Origin: Arion vulgaris
Lineage: Eukaryota > Mollusca > Gastropoda > Stylommatophora > Arionidae
Assembly: GCA_020796225.1 (NCBI GenBank)
Contig: CM036775.1
Location: 8,508,171-8,572,170 of the forward strand
Length of the DNA: 64,000 bases
Direction: 5' to 3'
A model generated the notes under the pieces. It was not told where the DNA came from, made no database searches, and saw only the letters and a list, made by a program, of their open reading frames with translations. The translations under genes were made by a program, and so were the position numbers. The first letter of the stretch is position 1. The number at the start of each line of letters is the position of its first letter. Below, piece after piece: positions 21,501 to 26,525 of the stretch.

Positions 21501-22821
21501 CAGAGCCGCAACAGAGCGGCAACAGAGCGGCAACAGAGCGGCAACAGAGCGGCACTAATGTCACATCAATGACACTGTCAGAGTCCCCTGGTCTACAGTA
21601 AAACTATGAAATACTACAGTAAAACTATGAAATACTACAATAAAACTATGAAATATTACAGTAAAACCATGAAATACTACAATAAAACTATGAAATATTA
21701 CAGTAAAACTATGAAATACTACAGTAAAACTATGAAATATTACAGTAAAACTATGAAATACTACAGCAAAACTATGAAATACTACAATAAAACTATGAAA
21801 TACTACAGTAAAACTATGAAATACTACAATAAAACTATGAAATACTACAATAAAACTGAAATACTACAATAAAACTATGAAATACTACAGTAAAACTATG
21901 AAATACTACAGTAAAACTATGAAATACTACAATAAAACTGAAATACTACAATAAAACTATGAAATACTACAATAAACTATGACATACTACAATAAACTAT
22001 GAAATACTACAGTAAACTATGAAATACTACAGTAAACATGAAATACTACAGTAAACTATGAAATACTACAATAAACATGAAATACTACAATAAAACTATG
22101 AATACTGCAATAAACCATGAAATACTACAATAAACTATGAAATACTACAATAAAACTATGAAATACTACAATAAAACTATGAAATACTACAGCAAACATG
22201 AAATACTACAGTAAACTATGAAATACTACAATAAAACTATGAAATATTACAGTAAAACTATGAAATACTACAGTAAAACTATGAAATACTACAGTAAAAC
22301 TATGAAATACTACAATAAAACTATGAAATACTACAGTAAAACTATGAAATACTACAGTAAAACTATGAAATACTACAGTAAAACTATGAAATATTACAGT
22401 AAAACTATGAAATACTACAGTAAAACTATGAAATACTACAGTAAACTATGAAATACTACAGTAAAACTATGAAATACTACAGTAAAACCATGAAATAACT
22501 ACAATAAAACTATGAAATACTACAGTAAAACTATGAAATACTACAGTAAAACTATGAAATACTACAGTAAACTATGAGATATAACAGTAAAACTATGAAA
22601 AACTATATTTTCAGACAAAAATTCTCTTGTAAACTGAAAGATGCGTTCTTGATTCAAACCCGCAACCTTCAGAACGCAAAGGTAAAGGGCTTAACAACTT
22701 GGCCACATAGATACATTTTGATCAATGAATATGGATAAATGAAAGACTAGACTACTGTTACAATAATCATCTTACCTAATAATACTGTTACAACAGCCAT
22801 CATTATGTGGATGGCAATCAT
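2715..22821 (-). CDS. Secreted multi-domain chitin-binding (CBM14/peritrophin-A) protein, 7 exons, 3' incomplete
   Basis: Join (minus strand): 22821-22776, 20781-18754, 15034-14932, 12199-12090, 6387-6184, 3323-3215, 2896-2715. The exons total 2782 nt, or 927 codons plus one base, with no stop. All six introns are GT-AG and the phases match at every join (1,1,2,1,1,2). Layout: signal peptide about 1-20; CBM14 at 29-80; low-complexity N/S/T/D/H linker 81-691; CBM14 at 699-750, 766-817 and 841-892; then a tail. Each domain has cysteine spacing 12-5-9-12-8, the six-cysteine, three-disulfide chitin-binding fold. Proteins of this family are exported and bind chitin in peritrophic matrix, cuticle or shell matrix; which applies here is unknown. 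A phase-1 donor (GTAAGA) at 2714 implies more coding sequence to the left; none was found in 1-2700, so the gene probably leaves the window. Introns hold most of the repeats between 2.7 and 22.8 kb. The gene identity is inferred from the cysteine pattern; the splicing has no transcript support. Confidence 0.88.
3215..3323 (-). CDS. Exon 6: first half of fourth CBM14 domain
   Basis: Acceptor CTATTTTTGTCCACAG| (AG at 3325-3324), donor CCCTACAG|GTAAGC (GT at 3214-3213), phase 1 in and 2 out, 109 nt. Residues 831-866 include APFSC, PEAHGLYPDPSN, C, SIFIH, C and FKKVPY, giving C841, C854 and C860. The internal intron falls at the same position within the domain as the exon 3/4 intron, just before the fourth cysteine and in the same phase. 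Confidence 0.86.
3415..3570 (+). pseudogene. LINE RNase H fragment (C-terminal motif)
   Basis: The frame REITFIFVPGYARVSGNERAG is nearly the same as that at 190-270 and continues RLAGKAMKSEGAAID before a stop. It lies in the intron between exons 5 and 6. Confidence 0.6.
3665..3890. repeat. Tandem duplication of about 108 bp
   Basis: Two copies share GGAGATCGGA.C.TCTAT.GACGTGTCC and TTCTCATATAACTGAT. The second copy ends at about 3870. No coding content was seen from here to 4150 apart from a CT-rich tract at 3900-3925. Confidence 0.8.
4155..4360 (+). repeat. SINE-A (tRNA-derived), copy 1
   Basis: The tRNA-like head has box A TAGCGCGTTGG and box B GGTTAGATTCC (about 4180-4230). It is followed by a body shared with 12340-12640 in inverse orientation (GTGTTCGTGG.ACCGAACCGAAGG, CCATGGCACCGAGC, CTCAAGT.CTTCTGGAATCGG) and ends in an A-rich run. 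Confidence 0.8.
4357..4507. repeat. 29-bp tandem array, 5 copies
   Basis: The unit begins GATACTGACCTAACAGACTA and ends CAGTTCAAA, directly after the SINE-A tail. Confidence 0.9.
4665..4755 (-). repeat. tRNA-like sequence (SINE head)
   Basis: On minus, box A-like TGACTAAGTGGTTAAGAC and a box B-like GTACGAATTCGAACC frame a tRNA-sized segment. The same ACGTTCTGAAGGT core occurs at 22620-22715. It is too diverged to be a working tRNA gene. Confidence 0.4.
4890..5270 (+). pseudogene. LINE reverse transcriptase C-terminal fragment
   Basis: The plus frame reads MGFYRRMVKIPW…NVDVLKEINARRKTYYQYKK, the thumb/post-RT block of a LINE (RRM..IPW…). Stops and frameshifts break it. It enters the 19-bp array; a short LINE-like tail resumes at 6031. 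Confidence 0.6.
5275..6030. repeat. 19-bp minisatellite, about 39 copies
   Basis: Unit ACTATCCAGTGACGCTGAG with a few recurring variants (GGGAGGATA, GACGCTAAG). The array is inserted in the 3' part of a LINE and lies in the intron between exons 5 and 6. Confidence 0.95.
6031..6116 (+). pseudogene. LINE 3' tail after the 19-bp array
   Basis: The frame RTYNENSQRLGKSGQKLLIF… ends in TAATGAGTGAGTGAG. It probably continues the LINE at 4890-5270, split by array growth. Confidence 0.35.
6184..6387 (-). CDS. Exon 5: complete third CBM14 domain
   Basis: Acceptor CTTTAAACTTAAACAG| (AG at 6389-6388), donor GATACAG|GTAGGA (GT at 6183-6182), phases 1 and 1, 204 nt. It encodes residues 763-830, starting DYKC, with C766, C779, C785, C795, C808 and C817 (spacing 12-5-9-12-8). 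The core reads FPDVNNCSIFYTCNGG and CPNGTGYD. Unlike domains 2 and 4 this domain is not interrupted by an intron, like domain 1. A phase 1-1 exon holding a whole domain is the classic unit of exon shuffling. Confidence 0.88.
6484..6605 (+). repeat. (TTGA)n microsatellite with linked dispersed repeat
   Basis: A TTGA run is followed by GGTGAATACCCATGCGTGCT and CCGATCT.TTTCTT.CACA. The same order (TTGA run, then GGTGAGTAACCATGTGTGTT) is found at 14505-14660. Confidence 0.6.
6623..6785. repeat. 32-bp tandem array, 5 copies
   Basis: The unit contains TATAGCACCAGTGAGGGTCC followed by CAGGTGTAATTT. Confidence 0.92.
6860..7160 (-). pseudogene. LINE C-terminal zinc-finger fragment
   Basis: The minus frame contains CPHCTRTFQARIGLTSHLRTH, a C2H2-like finger (C-x2-C…H-x3-H) that ends many LINE pol proteins in invertebrates. 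It is followed by YIPLDENFCGHHHP. Related 3' ends lie at 26545-27035 and 32165-32840. Confidence 0.75.
7165..8265 (-). pseudogene. LINE reverse transcriptase, decayed and interrupted
   Basis: Minus-strand blocks in order: KFKPRWKIIYNKLGCPLTE (8260-8060), a KDGKAPGCDEI-type block (about 8030), …YHALYKQIW (about 7820), QAGFRKGRETREHILNMRIL with ACFIDYSKVFDC (7626-7375), and a degraded ADDT block near 7200. These are reverse transcriptase motifs; the frame shifts several times. A 117-bp foreign segment interrupts it at 7836-7952. Confidence 0.78.
7828..7960 (-). mobile_element. Penelope-like element 3'-end insertion with 8-bp TSD
   Basis: The insert 7836-7952 is flanked by TGATATAT (7828-7835 and 7953-7960). 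It matches 40390-40515 closely (CTGCAGTAAAACTATT.GATT; TACAAATTACAAAAACAATG). Removing it and one TSD makes the flanking LINE reading frame contiguous across the AKIYHALYK block. Confidence 0.75.
8265..8640 (+). pseudogene. LINE 3'-end fragment, opposite strand
   Basis: The plus frame RMKWFGHLIRMHPNSTVYSL followed by GKRKITEKMVRWRSRIM matches the WFGHLIRM…GKRK…RRRW block near the end of LINE pol. A related piece lies at 38110-38280. At 8560-8640 a 36-bp unit (CACTGGGCAACA.CCCGGTAG) is duplicated. Confidence 0.6.
8840..9480 (-). pseudogene. LINE C-terminal end with ATG-repeat tail
   Basis: Minus-strand blocks: KILRACIFPVATYGCESWTI, FETKCYRKILRIPW, YFGHIKRHDGLERTILEG, VPGCRGRPRRRWLQDIKE, ending GYAT* and a (GATGAT) tail at about 8845. 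The 3' end is shared with 39690-39951. It is a different insertion from 7165-8265. Confidence 0.8.
9607..9685. mobile_element. Possible TTAA-flanked MITE (piggyBac-like ends)
   Basis: TTAA at 9607-9610 and 9682-9685 flank a 71-bp segment that starts CCCTT and ends AAGGG. The TTAACCCTT…AAGGGTTAA arrangement is typical of piggyBac-type ends, but the inverted match is only 5 bp. Confidence 0.3.
9690..10195. other. Intron sequence without an assigned feature
   Basis: Mostly AT-rich. A Lys-rich minus frame at 9915-9780 (KVPKNKTKIETPKKESSLDQK) has weak splice sites and the wrong phase for the chitin-binding gene, so it is not annotated as an exon. No repeat match was found inside the window. Confidence 0.4.
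10200..12075. repeat. 18-bp minisatellite, about 100 degenerate copies
   Basis: Unit GACAACGATGAAGACAAA with many indels. On plus it would read DNDEDK; on minus all three frames stay open for long distances (VFIVVF, LSSSLS, CLHRCL). The frame shifts and lack of any other signal show these are translation artefacts. It lies in the intron between exons 4 and 5 and starts 15 bases after the exon 4 donor. Confidence 0.93.
12090..12199 (-). CDS. Exon 4: second half of second CBM14 domain
   Basis: Acceptor AACAACCACTACAG| (AG at 12201-12200), donor ACAACCG|GTAAGA (GT at 12089-12088), phase 2 in and phase 1 out, 110 nt. It begins by completing Arg 726, then reads DCPFGQVFHLTVLSC and PPCPHEDD…TT. 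It supplies C728, C741 and C750, giving the 9-12-8 spacing needed to finish the domain begun in exon 3. An acidic tail (HEDDLQEDD) follows. The very long minus-strand open frames covering 10.0-12.25 kb run through this exon, but outside it they are translations of an 18-bp array and not protein. Confidence 0.85.
12325..12640 (-). repeat. SINE-A (tRNA-derived), copy 2
   Basis: Inverse copy of 4155-4360. The tRNA-like head is at 12605-12540 (GTGTTCGTAGCGCGTTGGGT) and the shared body (CGGTGTTCGTGGAACCGAAC) ends at a T-run (12405-12420), the poly-A tail on minus. Confidence 0.8.
12855..13390. mobile_element. Non-autonomous hAT-like element with 8-bp TSD
   Basis: The direct repeat ATCTACGG (12855-12862 and 13383-13390) flanks a segment beginning CAGTGGTTCCCAAAACC and ending TGTTGAGAACCATTT, imperfect inverted ends of the CAGNGGTTC…CAAA type seen in hAT transposons. 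The start continues into C-rich GACACCCCCC…GAAGACCCC blocks, also common in this group. No transposase. Inside, a ~50-bp unit around TGTCCACTAAACACA is repeated three times (13015-13130). Confidence 0.65.
13600..13870 (-). repeat. SINE-B, copy 2
   Basis: tRNA-like head on minus (TAGTTCAAGCGGTAGTGAGC … CTGGTTCAAACC) at 13855-13800. The body, with GTCGTTGATTTTCTAGGCAC and CACGGAAACGAATTTGCTTC, is shared with the other SINE-B copies. Confidence 0.75.
14229..14312 (-). repeat. tRNA-like fragment
   Basis: On minus, GAGTAGAGCATTCACTTTTG and, further on, GTGTGAGTTCAACTTCC resemble boxes A and B. It is related in layout to the tRNA-like segment at 36228-36296. Confidence 0.3.
14320..14660. repeat. 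Opposed (AATC)n and (TTGA)n microsatellites with dispersed repeat
   Basis: An AATC run (14325-14350) faces a TTGA run (14505-14592) about 150 bp away, able to pair as a stem. The sequence after the TTGA run matches 6535-6600. Confidence 0.7.
14932..15034 (-). CDS. Exon 3: first half of second CBM14 domain
   Basis: Acceptor TTATGTTTTACAG| (AG at 15036-15035) and donor CGAAG|GTACGT (GT at 14931-14930). Phase 1 in, phase 2 out, 103 nt. It encodes residues 692-725, GLVKPFRC then PESDGHFLDPRN, C, SVYYH, C, QGGQAYR. These supply cysteines 1-3 of the domain (C699, C712, C718) with the usual F-D-P-x-N-C core. The split codon AG|A (Arg) is completed by exon 4. The surrounding open frames are shadows; this exon is visible only from the cysteine pattern and splice sites. 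Confidence 0.85.
15460..15960 (-). pseudogene. LINE post-RT fragment
   Basis: Minus blocks include HQYKKEVVIIYLTCDE and LEHIVTTGKIEGRRDRGRQR, the conserved LEH.VTTG.IEG..SRG.QRE block of one LINE family. It has stops and frame changes. It lies in the intron between exons 2 and 3. Confidence 0.65.
15965..16252 (-). pseudogene. LINE 3' end (GHIKRHEGLKKTI family)
   Basis: The minus frame IRKRKLRYFGHIKRHEGLKK is followed by KRKRGRPRRRWIQDVTDGLN and ends in a GATGAT tail near 15985. It is the same family as 17450-17810. The upstream end is replaced by the 17-bp array. Confidence 0.75.
16253..16948. repeat. 17-bp minisatellite, about 40 copies
   Basis: Unit TAGCATCAGCCAGTTTG, with AACATCAACCAG variants becoming common after 16480. 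It abuts a LINE fragment. Confidence 0.95.
17020..17230 (+). pseudogene. LINE 3'-end fragment
   Basis: The plus frame SLFAQDRSGWGNLLMFYASR resembles the AQDR..W..L…AL block before the stop of many LINE pol proteins. It ends in a GAAGAAGAAG tail. Confidence 0.5.
17450..17812 (+). pseudogene. LINE 3' end (GHIKRHE family)
   Basis: The plus frame LRRILRISWTEKRTN, then KIKYFGHIKRHECLEKLIEE, RTRGRPRKQW and GAKFRKGQAT*, then (GATGAT). This 3' end (KFR..QAT*) recurs in the 3.17-kb units at 49488-49578. Confidence 0.8.
17860..18110 (+). pseudogene. LINE 3' end, second copy
   Basis: The sequence AGAGGCAGGGGAAGACGGAG and the closing CACCCTACTTAAGGATGATG correspond to the RGRPRRRW and final block of the neighbouring LINE, in a decayed frame. 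Confidence 0.55.
18415..18670 (+). repeat. Dispersed repeat, inverted copy at 44025-44280
   Basis: It shares ACTGAGCACCTATGG.TCTG, GAACCATCAGTAT and CTCTTGTCGACATACTGTTG-like blocks with the 44-kb copy. The frame includes GETEHLW.CPEC in the better copy, suggesting a LINE C-terminal end. Confidence 0.55.
18754..20781 (-). CDS. Exon 2: first CBM14 domain plus long low-complexity linker
   Basis: This is the largest open frame in the window with coding character. The acceptor is a pyrimidine tract followed by GACTAG (AG at 20783-20782), with a CTAATAC-like branch site about 30 bases before it. The donor is CACAG|GTAAGT (GT at 18753-18752). Phases are 1 and 1, a symmetric module. Residues 29-80 form a complete CBM14 domain: C29, C42, C48, C58, C71, C80, with the aromatic- and proline-containing core YPDVTNCRKFIRC and FDPETQICNW. 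Residues 81-691 are rich in Asn, Ser, Thr, Asp and His, with runs such as NNNN and DDDD and many N-x-S/T sequons, and have no recognised domain. The linker looks disordered and glycosylated. Reading past the donor gives a stop at about 18692, so intron retention would truncate the protein. Confidence 0.88.
20840..21120 (-). repeat. SINE-B, copy 3
   Basis: It matches 13600-13870 over GTCGCCGATTTTCTAGGCAC and TATACGTTCAGTAGTTTGCC. An internal part (around 20985-21030) repeats the GTGGTTGATGACTACGTCCT motif. It lies in intron 1, 60 bases before exon 2. Confidence 0.7.
21170..21447. other. Open stretch of unknown nature in intron 1
   Basis: Between the 20.8-21.1 kb SINE and an 11-bp array, both strands are open for about 80-90 codons. 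On plus, a strong pyrimidine tract (TCCTTTTTTTCAG) precedes the frame by about 20 bases. On minus, residues such as KRRTWGHRERAHSFRY read like a decayed transposon protein. I cannot choose between a chance frame and a mobile-element remnant. Confidence 0.2.
21448..21556. repeat. 11-bp minisatellite, about 10 copies
   Basis: Unit GCGGCAACAGA. It gives open frames on both strands (RQQSGNRAATE; CCRSVAALL) that are artefacts. Confidence 0.95.
21595..22616. repeat. 21-bp minisatellite, about 48 copies
   Basis: Unit TATGAAATACTACAGTAAAAC (reading MKYYSKT when in frame). The central part (21950-22210) is more degenerate, with single-base A losses. It lies in intron 1. Confidence 0.95.
22620..22715 (-). 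repeat. tRNA-like sequence (SINE head)
   Basis: On minus, TGGCCAAGTTGTTAAGCCC then GGTTGCGGGTTTGAATCAAG, close to tRNA boxes A and B. It is related to 4665-4755. No intact cloverleaf is evident. Confidence 0.4.
22776..22821 (-). CDS. Exon 1: start codon and signal peptide
   Basis: ATG at 22821-22819 is followed by 15 codons (MIAIHIMMAVVTVLL) and one base, then a donor reading TTAG|GTAAGATG (GT at 22775-22774). The residues form a hydrophobic core typical of an ER signal peptide, with cleavage likely a few residues into exon 2 (…GIDEAQ|C). The split codon G|GA joins exon 2 as Gly in phase 1. No in-frame stop was seen immediately upstream, so an earlier ATG or an upstream non-coding exon remains possible. 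A pyrimidine-rich stretch ending in AG lies about 60 bases upstream of the ATG and could be an acceptor. Confidence 0.72.
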
Positions 22822-22954
22822 ATTCAAATGTTGCGATGAGGATGTTGATATAATGTTGTATCCAAATATTGAACTCTGAATCACGGAAAGAAAAAAAGGG
22901 TTGCAATATTATTTTAGCATTTGTGAAGAGGCCGATAATAAAGTTGATAACAGG

Positions 22955-23120
22955 CTGCGTTAGTGTAGGATTCAGAGGGGCCGGGCCCCACCAAAAATAA
23001 TGTGTAACGTGTATTTATTATTTAGTAAATTAAAATATAACCTAACGCAAAGCAGTGATTATCCCGAAAATTTGTCTCTGGCCCCACCAACAAAAACGAT
23101 CACGAGCCGCCACTGATTAG
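22955..23120. mobile_element. Short hAT-like MITE or end fragment
   Basis: It ends CACGAGCCGCCACTGA, a frequent hAT terminal sequence, and has GGCCCCACCAAAAATAA and CTGGCCCCACCAACAAAA blocks near each end. The left end is less clear. Confidence 0.35.
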
Positions 23121-23224
23121 TGACCACCTTGCGGTGGGAATTCTGGAGTCCAGCTTAGGGAACATATATTTTAGCATGCAACGCGGTAAGTGATTGATCT
23201 AATAAAACCTTAATTCTATTCTTG

Positions 23225-23670
23225 AAATGAAATGAAAATCATGGCATATCCTTCACAGGCTTCGCCATCGACCACAGTCAACTAGTCGTCGATTTTCTAG
23301 ACACCAGTTATGCGTTCAGTAGTTTGCAGTGCTTTCTATACGGTGAGGTTTTTAAAGGACGATTTATCAGTTTTTCCAATTCACTTCTAAAGACGCATTA
23401 ACACGTCTGATGTTATCTGTCCTCTGGGGCTAAAGACGTATTAACACGTTATACACTGCTACTGTCACTGCTATAGGCGTACATTCACGTTTGTGACCTA
23501 GAAACAAAGAGTAGATATTTTAGCTCAGCCTTCGGAAAGTATGTAGCAGCTAAAGGGTTAATGTAAGTAAAAGTCCACGCCGAACAAATTTGCTTTCAAA
23601 TTTGCTTTCAAACTGCCGGCAGCAGAGTTTAAACCAGATACGCCATTACCACTTAAGCTACAAACGCTCA
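23225..23670 (-). repeat. SINE-B, copy 4, split by a ~200-bp insertion
   Basis: The 3' part (23225-23355) and the tRNA-like part (23575-23670) match other SINE-B copies. About 200 bp between them is foreign and bounded by TTAA; its right end reads TTAACCCTTTAGCTGC on minus. Confidence 0.6.
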
Positions 23671-23989
23671 GGTAAAATATAAGTATAAAGACAAGTAAAT
23701 TAATTGGCGACCTATCTCAAGGTAGCAATTTTGATTGCACAGGAAATGTTAAAAAGAAATTATGATACGAATTGGCAAGGCAACATCAGCTTTTAAAGTC
23801 TAAATAAAATATGGAACTGCAAGTTATATAGTATTAAACTAAATTACGAATTTTCCATTCAAATGTTTATCAATAACATATGCAAGCGAGATTGGAAAAT
23901 CACTAAATATAGAAAGGAGTTGAATGCATTTGAAAATAGATGTCTGCGAAATAATGAATATAAATGAAAGAGTTCAGGAAGTGATTCTT

Positions 23990-24220
23990 CTCTTCATCGA
24001 ACGTTCTATATTGACCATTATTTATCACTCTGTGTGATTTGTATGTGATCTCAGCCTAAGAAACAGTTGTACTTATGCCAGTTATCCACCACAAGTAAGT
24101 CAGCACATAACGCTTTTTATTAACTATGACAGCTTCCCTATGCCCCTACCTCAGTTGCCTTCACAACATGCCTCGCATATATCGTGTTACTATTCTTTGC
24201 TCCACTTGAGAGTCTCGGTA
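23990..24220 (+). repeat. Dispersed repeat SINE-C, copy 1
   Basis: The blocks GTATGTGATCTCAGCCTAAG, GTGCCAGTTATNC and CCCCTACCTCAG are shared with 35645-35860, 35985-36205 (inverted) and 57135-57330. Confidence 0.65.
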
Positions 24221-24251
24221 ACAAACAGGCGAGGAGATGTGATGAAACATA

Positions 24252-24821
24252 GAAATGTTTATTCAACCACTAGTAACAACTGTTATAAGAAGGAGAAGAT
24301 GGAGATGTGTTGACACACGTTCAGGAGAAATGTTTATTCAACCACTAGTAGCAACTGTTATAAGAAGGAGAAGATGGAGATGTGTTGGACACACGTTCAG
24401 GAGAAATGTTTATTCAACCACTAGTAGCAACTGTTATAAGAAGGAGAAGATGGAGATGTGTTGGGCACACGTTCAGGAGAAATGTTTATTCAACCACTAG
24501 TAGCAACTGTTATAAGAAGGAGAAGATGGAGATGTGTTGGACACACGTTCAGGAGAAATGTTTATTCAACCACTAGTAGCAACTGTTATAAGAAGGAGAA
24601 GATGGAGATGTGTTGGACACACGTTCAGGAGAAATGATCAACGAATATCACAGCAGGCATTGAAGTAGGATGCAAAGGGTTCAATAAAGAACAAACGAAC
24701 TAAGGAGACCCTGAAACGAATTTTACTGAGAGAGACAAGAAATATCGAACTTAATTCAATGGAAGAGATTGAGCGAGTTGTCCAGGACAGAGTGATATGG
24801 AGAAATTACTTGCAGACCCTA
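24252..24821 (+). pseudogene. LINE 3' end with internal 76-bp tandem array
   Basis: The frame has KEKMEMCWTHVQEK…, a WIGHVLR-type block, followed downstream by EEIERVVQDRVIWRNYLQTL, the VQDR..WR block. The 76-bp segment covering the first block is present five times (starts near 24252, 24328, 24404, 24480, 24556). As 76 is not a multiple of 3, each copy changes frame. Confidence 0.75.
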
Positions 24822-25112
24822 TGTAACATTGAGAGCCGCTGTAGCGTAGTTGTTAGTGAACTCGCTTCGCAAGGCTTGTGGTCTGGGTCCAGCTCCAGCA
24901 ATGCGCGTGGAATTTTTCCCGACCACGACGGCTCTCAGGTCGACCTAGCCTCAGCTGGGTACCAAGCATGCTCTGGGAAAGTAAAGGCGGCCGGCGTGAT
25001 GCTGACCACATCGCCCATCGTGTGCCGACGTTGAATGAAAAATACAGGCCTAACACTGTATTGAGCTATATACCTCCAGGTATGAAATGTTCCTTTACCT
25101 TTGTAACATTGA
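24822..25112 (+). mobile_element. tRNA-derived SINE (SINE-D) with 11-bp TSD
   Basis: TGTAACATTGA at 24822-24832 and 25102-25112 flanks 269 bp. The tRNA-like head is GTAGCGTAGTTGTTAGTGAA … GTGGTCTGGGTCC. The 3' domain (TCAGCTGGGTACCAAGCATG … ACACTGTATTGAGCTATATA) is shared with 47510-47655, 50590-50740 and 53755-53905. It sits just after a LINE 3' end. Confidence 0.85.
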
Positions 25113-25900
25113 ACAATACGAAAGAAATATATAACTCTTCTAAATAAACTTGTTGTTGAACTTTGAAAGTGGTGACTATATTAACACATTTTAAATTGGC
25201 CGTAATAACAAAACTACTTAAATGTGCAATTTAAACTAAGAAAGCCCAACTCAACCTAATTTGGCCTTCTATACGTGTAGTTTCAAAATAATATGTGCTA
25301 TGTGAGAGAACCAAAATCTTGATGAAAAGTTTCCACACAGCTTTCAACCTGGCAAACGAATACTAGTCCTTCTCCAAGACTTGCTAGCTTGGTTTATACT
25401 GAAGCGACCAAAACTATCGTCTTTTATTTAAGCTAGGAAAGTCACGAACTTCTAATTCACTGGATTAGCGTCGCTTCAAACTTGGCTACATTTTAAAGAG
25501 CTAACCATTTGCTGTGATTTCATTGCCCACAAATAACATCTGTCAATATGTTATTGTTTCTTAAATCTATTTTTATATACGTCTAGTGTTGTCATTTCGT
25601 CATTTTTGCCAAATTATAAGTTTTAGTTGATTTCTAACTTCAACCTGGCACCTTCCAACAATGAATGATTCTTTAGTAAAGCTTGTAGTTAATCCGTTTG
25701 ACCCCATCATTGTTGACATGGGAAACGGCTACAAGACTGTACTAAAAATAAAATCTAGTCATAGTCAAGCGTAAAGATCAAAGGAGGTTTGGTTGACCCA
25801 TTGAGATTAAGAGTTGATCTGTGTCGGCTATTTGGCGTCAGACTTTGGAGAATGATCAAAGGGAAGAAATTGTGTCAAGAAGAAAACAGATTGTATTAGC
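25113..25900. other. No gene or repeat recognised
   Basis: AT-rich, no long open frame with coding character, no match to other parts of the window was noticed. Confidence 0.4.
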
Positions 25901-26039
25901 TTCTCTCGGTAATACCATCGCTGAGGTTCTCCGACAACTTGCGCTTAATCTGAACAAATAGACGAATTATTTCTCCCTTTGGGGAGGGGGAAGGGGAGAG
26001 AGATATAACACAGTGACATTTTAAGATAAACAGTTCTTT

Positions 26040-26395
26040 CTGTGTTTGTGTGTGTTTGTGTGTGTCTTTTCTGTGTACGGAGACATATGTAGGCTTCGTG
26101 GTAGAGAGAGAAGATATAGTAATCAACTTCTCATGGGTACGGTGAGAAATGAACTTTGGGATGACTGCTGCAGAGGAGGACAGAGCATGCATGGGATTGC
26201 CCAATGTGCCATGACGTCGATCGTATAACATAACATAGCATATGTGGGCTTGTACGTGTGTGTGTTTGTGTGTGTGTGTGTGTTTGTGGAGAAATAGTAG
26301 CGTGTTCTATGTTTAAGAAATATCGGTGTGTGTGTGTGTGTGTTTGTGTGTGAGTATGTGTGCGTGCGTGTGTGTGTGTGTATGTGTGTCCGTCC
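26040..26395. repeat. (TG)n-rich microsatellite tract
   Basis: Two runs of TGTGTG with TTTG interruptions (26040-26070 and 26255-26395) surround about 190 bp of unassigned sequence. The HTHTHT open frames on minus are artefacts. Confidence 0.9.
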
Positions 26396-26525
26396 GGCAG
26401 ACAACAGCTAACAATCAAACTACAAAATGATACAATGAAGCGGGACAACTTTTCCCATTATCCACACTTGGCGCCACTAGTTGGTTTTATTGTCTCCATT
26501 TACTTACGTCCATATTTGAATAAAA
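26395..26525 (+). repeat. Dispersed repeat U, left part
   Basis: It matches 43583-43712 inverted (CAGACAACAGCTAACAA, CATTATCCACAC, CACTAGTTGGTTTTATT). It continues at 27571 after a ~1.05-kb insertion. Confidence 0.75.
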
